From Paenibacillus sp. (GTDB lineage: Bacteria > Bacillota > Bacilli > Paenibacillales > Paenibacillaceae), in the NCBI GenBank assembly GCA_017512705.1, contig JAFWEX010000150.1, positions 186,001-250,000 on the forward strand: a DNA stretch of 64,000 bases. The letters are read 5' to 3'. Positions 55,124 to 63,982 of this stretch are shown here, piece by piece; positions within the stretch are counted from its first letter, which is position 1; each line of letters opens with the position of its first letter. A program made the translations under genes and the position numbers. The notes under the pieces are model-generated. The model made no database searches. It was given only the letters and a program-made list of their open reading frames with translations, and had not been told where the DNA came from.

Positions 55124-56026
55124 TCATCCCTTACTGTTTTGACGAAGCGATCCAACGATCATTCCATTCCGGTAACACACTTTGGCCAGTTGACGTGTAA
55201 AACGATCAGCATTATAAATATATATCATTGCCGTTGTAATGCCTTGAACAAGCTTGATACCGTGTTTGGTTGTACGTAATATTCCCCGATGCTGATCTCG
55301 AATCGCGTCACTCACACCTTGCCAGTATATCCGACGCAAAAACCAATTTTTCGTGGTCCGCTCCTTCGCTACTTTATGTTGTACCGAGCCATAAGGCGTA
55401 TAATACACTTTATGCTGAGTACGAATTCGGGCAATAAGTTCACTCTCTTCACTAGAGAGAAGGTTGTTCCCAACTCTACCCAAATCTTCACGAAATGGAG
55501 CCAACTCATCAAAAACCGATAGCCGAAATGCTACATTAGCTCCAAAGGGAATAAACGGACTTTTCATCTCGGTCACTTCATCCGCAAAATCCAGAATTGT
55601 GAACAGTGAACGGTTCTCTGGTGGAATCCACATCGGTTCAGGCACTTCCCAGATCGGATCGATCCGTCCGCCAACACAACCGATCTGTTCATCCATTTCA
55701 AACACATGCACAATCTGCTGAATCCAGTCCTTGCATGCAAACGCATCATCGTCTAAAAATAAAATAAATTCACCACGCGCTTCCTGAATGGCACGGTTGC
55801 GAGCAACGGATAATCCTTGCTTCATTTCAAGCACATATCGGATATGATGCTGGTCGTTCTCCAAAATCGTTTGCAGTACCCGATCACGTGTGTCGTCCTT
55901 TGAATTGTTATCAATTAGTATAATCTCGTAATCATCACTGGGATAATCCTGCTGCACGGCACTGCGTATCGCTTCTACCGCGTCCTGTGCACGATTATAC
56001 GTACATATTGCAACGGTCACCTTCAT
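55124..56026 (-). CDS. Glycosyltransferase family 2
   Basis: A 300-residue GT-A inverting glycosyltransferase. It shows TVAICTYNRAQDAVEAIRS, the nucleotide-sugar site EIILIDNNSKDDT, GLSVARNRAIQEARGEFILFLDDDA with the metal-binding DDD, and GGRIDPIW. LLSSEESELIARI is the typical later motif. It is cytoplasmic and adds one sugar to the lipid-linked repeat unit; donor and acceptor are unknown. The frame ends inside the flippase start region. Confidence 0.93.
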   Translation of the reverse strand: MKVTVAICTYNRAQDAVEAIRSAVQQDYPSDDYEIILIDNNSKDDTRDRVLQTILENDQHHIRYVLEMKQGLSVARNRAIQEARGEFILFLDDDAFACKDWIQQIVHVFEMDEQIGCVGGRIDPIWEVPEPMWIPPENRSLFTILDFADEVTEMKSPFIPFGANVAFRLSVFDELAPFREDLGRVGNNLLSSEESELIARIRTQHKVYYTPYGSVQHKVAKERTTKNWFLRRIYWQGVSDAIRDQHRGILRTTKHGIKLVQGITTAMIYIYNADRFTRQLAKVCYRNGMIVGSLRQNSKG

Positions 56027-56053
56027 CGTTTCATCCCCATATTCTAAAATAGG

Positions 56054-57076
56054 TTAACCTGAATACAACGTAAGTGTTTGCTGCGCTATGACGGGCCAAT
56101 CCAGCCGTTCTAGCGCTTTGACAAATCCGCTGCCTTCCTCAAACTCCGATTGTTTCATGCGAACCAAATGCATAGCCTTGATTAACCCATCAGGGTCCGC
56201 TGGATCATATAGCACTGCACAATCTTCAGGCAAATATTCCTCCAGTAACCCAATCCGTGGAGCTACTACAGGCTTTCCAAAGGTTAGAGCCAGAATGGCA
56301 CTGCCCGAGGTAGCGATCTGCTTGTAAGGAAGAATAATGGAGTCGACTGCATCAAAGTAATCGGAGTATTCATCATCTTCGATAAAATGAAAATGTGTGT
56401 GCACCTTGCCGCTTTGGAGAACGTGGAGATCCAACTCGTAATCCTTCACTTTTTTGCCAGCAATGAGTAGATGTGCCTGTTCCGATTGCAATTTTTCAAA
56501 AGCTTCAAGCAAATCATCCACACCTTTATAAGGAGAAACCTGACCGAAGAATCCATATACATAGCTATCCTCGGGAATGCCAAACCGAGCGCGGATGTCC
56601 AACCCCTTCCCCTTGTACACCCCTTTGTAATGACCGTGAGGGATAATCTCGATCCGATCCTCATCTATATTGAAGGTGGAGCAAATTTCGGGGATGAGCG
56701 GTTTGCCCATGACGATCAGTTTTACACAATTGTCGACCAATACTTTTCTCATCCAGTAATTAAATCTGGTCTTTCCACTGTTATGAGGCCAGATGTTATG
56801 CACGGTCCAAAACAATCTTGCTCCGCGAAGCCGAGCATAAGCAATCATTAGCAAATAAAGTATGGATTTGATGGCAGTGGACAACACTGATGATCCTCTG
56901 TAATAGAAGCTGGGCCAGTGGAAATGCAAAATATCATCTTTTTTCAGCTTCAGCAAATCTTTCTTCTTAAACTGCTTCACTTCCCAGCCCTTATTCTCAA
57001 TGGACCCAGACAACAGCTCATTAAACTTATTGTTCTCGATCATCTTCGGAAGCATATATACTGTCGGGTTTTCCAT
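56054..57076 (-). CDS. Glycosyltransferase family 4-like
   Basis: A 340-residue GT-B glycosyltransferase. The N-terminal half has ILHFHWPSFYYRG and LFWTVHNIWPHNSG; the C-terminal half has YGFFGQVSPYKGVDDLLEAFEKL, LLIAGK, and SIILPYKQIATSGSAILALTFGKPVVAPRIGLLEEYLP, with the nucleotide-binding E. The HNIWPH start is typical of transferases for mannose or glucuronate in xanthan-like clusters, but the sugar is not determinable. It lies in tandem with other transferases. Confidence 0.9.
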   Translation of the reverse strand: MENPTVYMLPKMIENNKFNELLSGSIENKGWEVKQFKKKDLLKLKKDDILHFHWPSFYYRGSSVLSTAIKSILYLLMIAYARLRGARLFWTVHNIWPHNSGKTRFNYWMRKVLVDNCVKLIVMGKPLIPEICSTFNIDEDRIEIIPHGHYKGVYKGKGLDIRARFGIPEDSYVYGFFGQVSPYKGVDDLLEAFEKLQSEQAHLLIAGKKVKDYELDLHVLQSGKVHTHFHFIEDDEYSDYFDAVDSIILPYKQIATSGSAILALTFGKPVVAPRIGLLEEYLPEDCAVLYDPADPDGLIKAMHLVRMKQSEFEEGSGFVKALERLDWPVIAQQTLTLYSG

Positions 57077-57087
57077 CCATGCACCTC

Positions 57088-58029
57088 TTACTTCAGTTTC
57101 ACTCGTGCTGGCTCTTCAGCATATCCAGGCATACGTCTGGCTTGGAATCGCATGAGGTAACCCAGCAGTATGATTTTGGTATTGCGCTTGAGCAGCACCC
57201 AATCTTTCCACCATGGATACAGCGATAATGCTTTCTTCAAATACACATGATTGCGTAGTCGGTTCCTTGACCATTCCAACATGCGATAGTGGTGAAGTTG
57301 GCGGCGCTTCTGCTCTTTAGACATGTCATTATAGTACTTTAAAATGATTTTACGCTGTCCTTTATATTTGGCACTGGTAGAGGTGGAAATGCGCGGACCG
57401 TTATGGATATTAATATCCACTAACGGTTCTTTCACATTCAGGGCAATATATCCCCGTTTGAGAATACGCAGATAAAAGTCATAGTCTTGAGCTGAGGTCA
57501 AATTCTCATCAAACCGAACGTCTCGAGCAAGTGAAGTCAAGACCATGATTTTGGACGTTTCCCCAATCCAGTTGAAAGTAAGCAGATCCTCGTAACGGAT
57601 CACGTCCCGATCTTCCACAGACAATTTCCGTTTGACCACTTGATGACGATCATTGGTATATACCAGATATTTACTGCAAAAAGTGAACGATTCCTGTGTC
57701 CGCTCCAGCATTTCACACTGCGTTTTGATTTTGTCTGGCTTCCACTCGTCGTCGTCGTCCAGAAAAGCAATATATTTGCCACTGGCTTGCGATATGCCTA
57801 CATTCCGTGCGTGATTGGCTCCCTGAGGAAAGGGTACCCGAATATATTGAATTCGTGAATCTTCGAGTGCCCAAGCCCGACAAACGTCGGGTGTACTGTC
57901 CTTTGAACCATCGTCAACAATGAAAATTTCCAGTTCCGGATATGTCTGCGCAAGCACACTGTTCAGTGCAAATTGTAACAAGTTGACCCGATTGTGGGTT
58001 GTAATGATGCAAGATACCAAAGGAGTCAT
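57088..58029 (-). CDS. Glycosyltransferase family 2
   Basis: A 313-residue GT-A transferase. It has VSCIITTHNRVNLLQFALNSVLAQTYPELEIFIVDDGSKDST, GANHARNVGISQASGKYIAFLDDDDEW (DxD metal site) and TSAQDYDFYLRIL. A C-terminal basic, Trp/Tyr-rich stretch (about 225-313) may be a membrane-proximal helix pair. Sugar specificity unknown. Part of the exopolysaccharide operon. Confidence 0.92.
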   Translation of the reverse strand: MTPLVSCIITTHNRVNLLQFALNSVLAQTYPELEIFIVDDGSKDSTPDVCRAWALEDSRIQYIRVPFPQGANHARNVGISQASGKYIAFLDDDDEWKPDKIKTQCEMLERTQESFTFCSKYLVYTNDRHQVVKRKLSVEDRDVIRYEDLLTFNWIGETSKIMVLTSLARDVRFDENLTSAQDYDFYLRILKRGYIALNVKEPLVDINIHNGPRISTSTSAKYKGQRKIILKYYNDMSKEQKRRQLHHYRMLEWSRNRLRNHVYLKKALSLYPWWKDWVLLKRNTKIILLGYLMRFQARRMPGYAEEPARVKLK

Positions 58030-58061
58030 ACCATCACCTCTTCCTGTTCTTTCGGCTTTTA

Positions 58062-59129
58062 CTAGGATACTTTCATCTGTAAAGCATCGTATATCCCGGA
58101 CAATCTGCCCATCAGCAGATTAATATCAAACCGTTCAGAGATAATCTCTGTGTTGTAAGCGCCCATTTTAATTCTGACCTCTTCATCCGTAATAAGAACA
58201 TTCAGTGCCGCTGTCAGCCCGTGCACATCTCCCGGCTCGATTAACAGCCCATTATGACCGGATGTAATGACTTCTGGAATACCTCCCACTGTGGTCGAGA
58301 TAATGGGCAAGCCACAATTCATCGCTTCGAGTATAGCCATAGGTAATCCCTCATGATAGGAAGGCAGCACCAAAAAATCCGCTTCCTGCATCAGCTTTTC
58401 CTTTTGCTCTCCATTAATCCAGCCGAGTACGTTAACACAATCCTCAATCCCGTATTGCTGTACAACTGCCTTGACTTCATTTACTTCGCCGTCCCCTGCC
58501 AGATTAAAAACAGCAGTAACTCCATTTGCTTTCAATTGCTGAATGGATTGAAGTAGATCGTAGACCCCTTTTCGCTCCCCAAGTCTTCCTAAGAACAGAG
58601 CATTCACCGCAGCTTGCTGCGTTCTGGGTAATGGTGCTTTCACAAATACACCGTTATACAATACTTCTATTGCATTATCCGGAACAATAGTTGCGAAATA
58701 CTCTCTCCATGTCTGGGACAATACGATCAGTTTGTCGGCCTGATTCAATATATAGTGGCAATACTTACGTTGTAGGGGAAACTTATTATAGAACTCGTCA
58801 AAGCTTGCCGCATGAATATGGAGAATAACCGACTTGCGAAACAGCTTGCGTGCCGTCAGAAGAAATAGTGATTTTCGGTAGAAACTCCCGTTGTTGGCCA
58901 TATGAATATGCACGATGTCGGGCTTGAACGTGTACAGCTTCATCCAGAACTTCAAATATCCCTGTATAAAAATAAGCAGCCGTGAGAACACGCTGCCCGT
59001 GATATACGTTTCGATCCGCTGCATGGGGTATAACTGGGAGATGGAGGACTCCTCGATGTTTTTGATTACACTTACGATTCCGCCCATATCCCTCAAGGAT
59101 GATCCTACAACCAATACTTTTGGTTTCAT
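58062..59129 (-). CDS. Glycosyltransferase family 4
   Basis: A 355-residue GT-B transferase. It begins KPKVLVVGSSLRDMGGIVSVIKNIE and has DIVHIHMANNGSFYRKS and ILHIHAASFDEFYNK. In the C-terminal domain, ALFLGRLGERKGVYDLLQSIQQL, NLAGDGE and LVLPSYHEGLPMAILEAMNCGLPIISTTVGGIPEVI carry the EX7E-type site. ATG 59129 follows GGAG by six bases. Retaining transfer of one sugar in the repeat unit; sugar unknown. Confidence 0.94.
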   Translation of the reverse strand: MKPKVLVVGSSLRDMGGIVSVIKNIEESSISQLYPMQRIETYITGSVFSRLLIFIQGYLKFWMKLYTFKPDIVHIHMANNGSFYRKSLFLLTARKLFRKSVILHIHAASFDEFYNKFPLQRKYCHYILNQADKLIVLSQTWREYFATIVPDNAIEVLYNGVFVKAPLPRTQQAAVNALFLGRLGERKGVYDLLQSIQQLKANGVTAVFNLAGDGEVNEVKAVVQQYGIEDCVNVLGWINGEQKEKLMQEADFLVLPSYHEGLPMAILEAMNCGLPIISTTVGGIPEVITSGHNGLLIEPGDVHGLTAALNVLITDEEVRIKMGAYNTEIISERFDINLLMGRLSGIYDALQMKVS

Positions 59130-59177
59130 GACAGACTCCTTTTTTTTCATGGTTAATCCCTAACCCTGCGCTCCACC

Positions 59178-59657
59178 TTACAGACTATTCACATAATTTT
59201 TAATGGAGGAGATCAGATTAGATGGCTGTCTTACATACGGCTGAAATTCCATTTTTTCAATGGCAGGAATCAGCTTCTCCAGCTCAGTCTGACTCTCCGC
59301 AGCAGCGACATAACCGCGTTCCTGAAATACCTTGGCAATCTCAAGCTGGTGGTCGTCTACATGCTCACCTTTGTCCTTGCGACGAGGAATAACAACCACT
59401 GGTTTTCCGCGCTCAAGGCAATTTGTGATGGAACCTATACCTGCATGAGTGATTACACATCGGCTGCGCTCAATATATGCATTCATCTCCTCTTGGCTAA
59501 GAAAAGGAATTGTTCTGAAGTGACGCGGTTCATAGGAAGTGTAGCCCGATTGCGCCACGACTTCTTCCTGAATGATTCCGGCTTCAATTGCTTCATCCAG
59601 CAGGATAAACATCCGATCAAACCTAAATCGCTGAGTTCCGACAATCGCAAAAATCAA
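59178..59657 (-). CDS. Glycosyltransferase, Alg13/PssE-like catalytic subunit
   Basis: A 159-residue protein equivalent to the C-terminal half of GT28 enzymes. It has IFAIVGTQRFRFDRMF, CVITHAGIGSITNCLERGKPVVVIPRRKDKGEHVDDHQLEIA, which is the UDP-sugar site of Alg13/PssE/Cps14G. It needs a membrane partner, supplied by the gene just upstream, whose end it overlaps by four bases. The pair usually adds a glucose, galactose or glucuronate residue as the second sugar of a repeat unit. Confidence 0.9.
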   Translation of the reverse strand: MIFAIVGTQRFRFDRMFILLDEAIEAGIIQEEVVAQSGYTSYEPRHFRTIPFLSQEEMNAYIERSRCVITHAGIGSITNCLERGKPVVVIPRRKDKGEHVDDHQLEIAKVFQERGYVAAAESQTELEKLIPAIEKMEFQPYVRQPSNLISSIKNYVNSL

Positions 59658-60112
59658 AATAAAGCCCCCCTATACTTTGCATTGGGATAGCTGTCTTGTA
59701 ACGTCTCCCACTGAATGAAGAACTCATCTGATATTTTGTACATCAGTCGTCCAGTTGCGCTGGAGGAATAAATTTTGGCATAACTTTCAATATAAATGAG
59801 CTTAGCCCCGAAGATTTTGCCAAATAGGCAGAAGGGATATGTTGCACCGGCTCCTGTCGTTATGATGACTTTCGGGCGTTCGCGCAGATATAAATAGAAC
59901 GATTTGATAATGTTTGCAGCAAAAACAAGCAGAAATAATATGTTTTTACGCTCCTGTTGCATGAGAAAATACACTTTGTTCCGCGAAGCGTCCATGCTTC
60001 TGCTTTTGTTTTTCTCCGTAATCAAAAAGTAGTCATGTTCTTCCACCGCAGGAATGATTTTCATTAATTCATCATAATGACCGCCCGTCGAACTGATCAA
60101 ACAAACCTTCAT
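59654..60112 (-). CDS. Glycosyltransferase, Alg14/PssD-like membrane subunit
   Basis: A 152-residue protein with an Rossmann-like opening KVCLISSTGGHYDELMKIIP, a hydrophobic helix (about 58-75) and the Alg14 motif ERPKVIITTGAGATYPFCLFGKIFGAKLIYIESYAKI. Alg14-type subunits anchor the catalytic partner and bind the lipid-linked acceptor. It directly precedes the PssE-like gene and follows Wzy with overlapping frames, so all three are co-translated. Confidence 0.9.
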   Translation of the reverse strand: MKVCLISSTGGHYDELMKIIPAVEEHDYFLITEKNKSRSMDASRNKVYFLMQQERKNILFLLVFAANIIKSFYLYLRERPKVIITTGAGATYPFCLFGKIFGAKLIYIESYAKIYSSSATGRLMYKISDEFFIQWETLQDSYPNAKYRGALF

Positions 60113-61485
60113 GTTCTAATCTCCTTTGAAAAGGATACTTCCCCTGTAAGTTGCACCTGTGGATCGGCCTCTTTCTCTGATGTCTTCGTGGTGTTCTGTG
60201 CCTCCCCGGTTGTGTATAATGCATTCAGATAGATACAAAAAGGGGCAATTAGATGTACTGTAGACAGCGTATTATCGAAGAAAGAATAGATTAGAAATCC
60301 TGCAATCATACCTACAAAATATAGCTTAATGATACCCTTCAAACGATGATAGACTGCCCCGAACACAAGCAGTAGCGAGAGAAATAATAGAATCGCCCCC
60401 ACAAGGCCGCCATCATAATAAAAACGGATATACTCGTTATGCGGAACAACGAATCCGGAGAATATACTCCCGTCGTTCGCAACTAATGTGGAGCCTAGCC
60501 CGCGCCCAAAGATGGGATATTCATTGGCTTTCTCAATGAAGTAGCTCCAAGCTACATCCCTACCCGATAGCCCCTTGCTCTCCGATCTCATCTCATAATT
60601 GTCCCACTGAGCGATAACCATATAGGCTACAGCCACAACGAACAAAATGAGGGGGATGACCGCAATCACTCTGCCTTTGACGAATGCTTTCAGCTGATCA
60701 AAAAGATACACGAGAATAATCGGAATCAGTGCAATCAGCGGTCCACGCGTTCCTGTCTGCACCAGAATAACAAGATGCGTCAACGTCAGCATGTAAAATA
60801 ATACGGCCTGCTGACCTTGTCTAATCTGAATGAGACAGACACAAATCGAAATGAAACAGAGCATCGCTAAGTGTGCAGCAATATTCGCACCTTGCAAACG
60901 TGTCACACCTGATATTTCTAGATTCACAATGGACAATATGCCACCCATTTGTAAAAAATAACCCCCAGCCAGACTAAACAGCGGTAACCAAGCAAGTACA
61001 TGGATGATCCGTTGACTAACCTCACGTGAGAAATGAGGTATCAGCAACAGAAATGGAACCACTACCCCAAGAAATGCTTTGAATGGATCAACTGGACTAA
61101 CCTTGTTCGGCAGATCAGAGAGAAAGTAGCTCTCCAAAAATAGAAACATAATAGCCAGTGCCGGGTAGATTAATGCCTTACGTATGCCATAACGTAGAAA
61201 CAGGGATACAACAAATCCTAGAATCGCAAGTTTGTAAAACGAGAGTGAGTCCAGTCCGGCGAGCTGTACTCGGAAGATCTTATCAATGGACAAGGAGAAA
61301 CTGATCACCAGTATCATAAAAATCCAGCTGGGACGCCTGATATACACGCCCAGCAGGATGACAGACAATAGCGCAGCCACCGAAACCAAGGGAAGATAGA
61401 TGGCTGCAGCAACTATGACCAGAGATAAAAAAATAATCTTAAAAGACTTCATATCCATTGCAGCCATTAAACCAGTCTTTTGCAT
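60109..61485 (-). CDS. O-antigen polymerase/ligase-type protein (Wzy)
   Basis: A 458-residue membrane protein with about 12 spans and the PF04932 (Wzy_C) segment around LVILVQTGTRGPLIALIPIILVY. A large extracytoplasmic loop (about 290-350) has RSESKGLSGRDVAWSYFIEKANEYPIFGRGLGSTLV and HNEYIRFYYDGG, typical of this superfamily. It should polymerise repeat units on the outer face. ATG 61485 has GAGGTGG ten bases upstream. Confidence 0.92.
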   Translation of the reverse strand: MQKTGLMAAMDMKSFKIIFLSLVIVAAAIYLPLVSVAALLSVILLGVYIRRPSWIFMILVISFSLSIDKIFRVQLAGLDSLSFYKLAILGFVVSLFLRYGIRKALIYPALAIMFLFLESYFLSDLPNKVSPVDPFKAFLGVVVPFLLLIPHFSREVSQRIIHVLAWLPLFSLAGGYFLQMGGILSIVNLEISGVTRLQGANIAAHLAMLCFISICVCLIQIRQGQQAVLFYMLTLTHLVILVQTGTRGPLIALIPIILVYLFDQLKAFVKGRVIAVIPLILFVVAVAYMVIAQWDNYEMRSESKGLSGRDVAWSYFIEKANEYPIFGRGLGSTLVANDGSIFSGFVVPHNEYIRFYYDGGLVGAILLFLSLLLVFGAVYHRLKGIIKLYFVGMIAGFLIYSFFDNTLSTVHLIAPFCIYLNALYTTGEAQNTTKTSEKEADPQVQLTGEVSFSKEIRT

Positions 61486-61519
61486 ATCTGCTATGCCACC
61501 TCAGAACCAGAATCTTTTC

Positions 61520-62218
61520 TCAAAATGCATCCTTTGAACCGAGTAGCACCTTGAATGTTTTGAAAATGATTTTAATATCCACCAACAGATTACGCTCACG
61601 AGCATACGTCAGATCAAGTTCAACCATCTCTTCGAAGCCGACACTATTTCTACCGCTCACTTGCCAAAGTCCCGTACAGCCAGGCATTATCTGCAGACGT
61701 TGTCTGTCATATGAAGTATAATTCTGTACTTCTCTCGGCAGAGCCGGGCGTGGCCCTACGAGACTCATATCCCCTTTGAATACATTCCATAGCTGTGGGA
61801 GCTCATCCAGACTCGTTTTGCGGATAAACTTGCCGATGCGTGTAATCCGTGGATCATTTTTCATTTTAAACATATTACCGTTCACTTCGTTCTGATCGAT
61901 CAACTGGTCAAGCATATCCTCCGCATTTTCAACCATCGATCTGAATTTATACATATAAAATTCTTTACCGTGCTGCCCCACACGAACTTGGCGAAAAAAA
62001 ACAGACCCTTTGGGGGCCTCGATCTTGACTAGCACGGCAAGCAGGATAAAAAGGGGTAATAATAGAATCAAACCTATGAAAGAACCAAGAAAATCAAGCA
62101 TTCTTTTCATAAATAAATAAGTCTTATCCGCATCTTGTCTAATTAATGCACCTGATTTATATCCCAGACTGGGGTCCATGACGATCTCGGCTTCCTTCGT
62201 CTGTGGAGTTGAGCTCAT
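61520..62218 (-). CDS. Initiating undecaprenyl-phosphate sugar-1-phosphate transferase
   Basis: A 232-residue monotopic transferase of the WbaP/EpsL catalytic type. One membrane-dipping helix (about 42-66) lies in [28 protein letters not shown], followed by [26 protein letters not shown] and [31 protein letters not shown], with the catalytic Asp-Glu pair. It ends [18 protein letters not shown]. It attaches the first sugar phosphate, probably glucose or galactose, to the lipid carrier. The start overlaps the galU stop (ATGA). Confidence 0.96.
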   Translation of the reverse strand: MSSTPQTKEAEIVMDPSLGYKSGALIRQDADKTYLFMKRMLDFLGSFIGLILLLPLFILLAVLVKIEAPKGSVFFRQVRVGQHGKEFYMYKFRSMVENAEDMLDQLIDQNEVNGNMFKMKNDPRITRIGKFIRKTSLDELPQLWNVFKGDMSLVGPRPALPREVQNYTSYDRQRLQIMPGCTGLWQVSGRNSVGFEEMVELDLTYARERNLLVDIKIIFKTFKVLLGSKDAF

Positions 62219-63117
62219 TCATATTCCCTCCCAACAACCTGCTCTACAACATGCTTGTCAAGAATCTGTTGTAAAGCTTGAAGCATAGGATATTTAAGAT
62301 CATGATTTTGTAGTGCAAAATCGATGGTTGTCAAAATGAACCCAAGCTTCTCGCCAACATCGTATCGCACTCCTTCGAAGTCATAAGCATACACTCCTTG
62401 TGTTTCATTTAATCGTTGAATCGCATCTGTTAGTTGAATCTCTCCCCCTTGGCCAATCTCCTGTTGTTCCAAATATTCAAAAATCTCCGGACTCAGGACA
62501 TAGCGGCCCATAATAGCCAAATTGGAAGGTGCTGTGCCTTGAGCAGGCTTTTCCACAAATCGTAGAACTTCTGTCAAACGGCCATCCGATTGCATGGGGT
62601 CTACAATACCGTATCTGTCCGTTTGTTCAGGCAAAACCGTCTGCACCCCAACAATAGATTGGTGAACTTGATCATATTGCTCAATAAGTTGTTTCGTACA
62701 AGGCACATCGGATACAACGATATCATCCCCAAGCAGGACGGCGAACGGTTCATCACCGATAAAATTACGTGCGCACCAAACGGCGTGACCCAGTCCCTTA
62801 GCCTCTTTTTGTCTTATGTAGTGGATATCCACATTAGATGATTTGCGAACCTCTTCCAGCAAACCAAGTTTTCCCTTTTCCAGAAGATTGTGTTCAAGTT
62901 CAAATGCGTTATCAAAATGGTCCTCAATAGCCCGCTTCCCTTTTCCCGTCACAATAATAATGTCTTCAATTCCAGAGGCAATGGCTTCCTCAACGATATA
63001 TTGAATGGTTGGTTTATCCACAATAGGGAGCATTTCTTTGGGCATTGCCTTCGTGGCTGGCAGAAAACGTGTTCCCAAGCCTGCTGCAGGGATGATTGCT
63101 TTTCTCACTTTTTTCAT
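62215..63117 (-). CDS. galU: UTP-glucose-1-phosphate uridylyltransferase
   Basis: A 300-residue enzyme making UDP-glucose from glucose 1-phosphate and UTP. It has [41 protein letters not shown], the nucleotide signature, then [15 protein letters not shown] and [17 protein letters not shown]-glucose feeds both the polymer and Ugd. I start at ATG 63117 behind AGGGTGG; a GTG at 63126 is in frame. It follows a 187-base gap with a possible short leader ORF. Confidence 0.97.
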   Translation of the reverse strand: MKKVRKAIIPAAGLGTRFLPATKAMPKEMLPIVDKPTIQYIVEEAIASGIEDIIIVTGKGKRAIEDHFDNAFELEHNLLEKGKLGLLEEVRKSSNVDIHYIRQKEAKGLGHAVWCARNFIGDEPFAVLLGDDIVVSDVPCTKQLIEQYDQVHQSIVGVQTVLPEQTDRYGIVDPMQSDGRLTEVLRFVEKPAQGTAPSNLAIMGRYVLSPEIFEYLEQQEIGQGGEIQLTDAIQRLNETQGVYAYDFEGVRYDVGEKLGFILTTIDFALQNHDLKYPMLQALQQILDKHVVEQVVGREYE

Positions 63118-63141
63118 AAATACCACCCTATCCTCTTTTTT

Positions 63142-63174
63142 TTATCCTTTCCTCCAAACGTAAATAAAGGGCAT
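63142..63174 (-). other. Possible ten-codon leader ORF before galU
   Basis: An ATG six bases after GGAGGGG encodes MPFIYVWRKG and ends at TAA, 24 bases before the galU start. Initiation signals are as strong as those of true genes here. It may be a leader peptide, or chance in a purine-rich stretch. Confidence 0.3.
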
Positions 63175-63304
63175 TTAACCCCTCCTCACATCATGCCTTT
63201 GACGATATACGTCTAAGGTTCCGGAGAACCCACAGCATAACCGAGTGCCTACAGTGATAGAGGTGCAGTAGACTTTACCTTTGAATAATTACTTTTAGTT
63301 TTAT

Positions 63305-63982
63305 TTAGATTTCGCCGTAACTGACGGAACCTGCACTGGCCTTTAAATTGTTGAGGATGACACCCAGAATACGGGCATTGACATGTTCCAGATGTGCCTT
63401 CGTTTTCTTGACCAATTCCTTTTTGACCTTACCTGCATGCACTACGAGCAATACTCCGTCACATAAAGAACTTACGATTAGTGCATCCGTAACAGTAAGT
63501 ACGGGAGGCGTATCAAACATGATGACGTCATATTGATTCTCCAGCTTCTCCATCAGGCTTTTCATCCGATTCGAACCAATCATCTCGGAAGGGTTCGGTG
63601 GGATGGGGCCTGAGGTAAACACTTGAAGGTTATCAATGTAACTGTCTCTCAACACTTCTTCCACAGCATACTGATTCGAAAGCACACTGCTTAGACCGAC
63701 ATGATTAGGTAAAGAAAAGACTTGATGTAATGAGGGATTTCGCAAATCAGCATCAATCAGCAGTACTTTTTTGCCCTCCTGGGCATATGTCACCGCTAAA
63801 TTGCTAATGGTCGTTGTCTTGCCTTCACCTGATTCCGCCGAGGCCACCATAATTTTATTGATATTGCTATCGATGGATGAGAACTGGATATTGGTTCTTA
63901 GCTTGCGATAGCCTTCTGAGATTTGAGATTTGGAATTGAAGTAGGTCACCAAACTGTTATTCTCACTGGTTAACCGTGACAT
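63305..63982 (-). CDS. CpsD/CapB-type tyrosine-protein kinase (ATPase component)
   Basis: A 225-residue P-loop kinase of the BY family that controls chain length and export together with a membrane modulator (CpsC/Wzc-N). Walker A is ASAESGEGKTT (about 47-56), Walker A' KKVLLIDADLRNP and Walker B DVIMFDTPPV. The N-terminal EGYRKLRTNIQFS is the family start. The C-terminus ends GSVSYGEI with only one tyrosine, whereas these kinases usually carry a tyrosine cluster for autophosphorylation. ATG 63982 has AGGGG nine bases upstream; an ATG at 63991 overlaps it. The modulator gene should lie beyond the right edge. Confidence 0.94.
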   Translation of the reverse strand: MSRLTSENNSLVTYFNSKSQISEGYRKLRTNIQFSSIDSNINKIMVASAESGEGKTTTISNLAVTYAQEGKKVLLIDADLRNPSLHQVFSLPNHVGLSSVLSNQYAVEEVLRDSYIDNLQVFTSGPIPPNPSEMIGSNRMKSLMEKLENQYDVIMFDTPPVLTVTDALIVSSLCDGVLLVVHAGKVKKELVKKTKAHLEHVNARILGVILNNLKASAGSVSYGEI

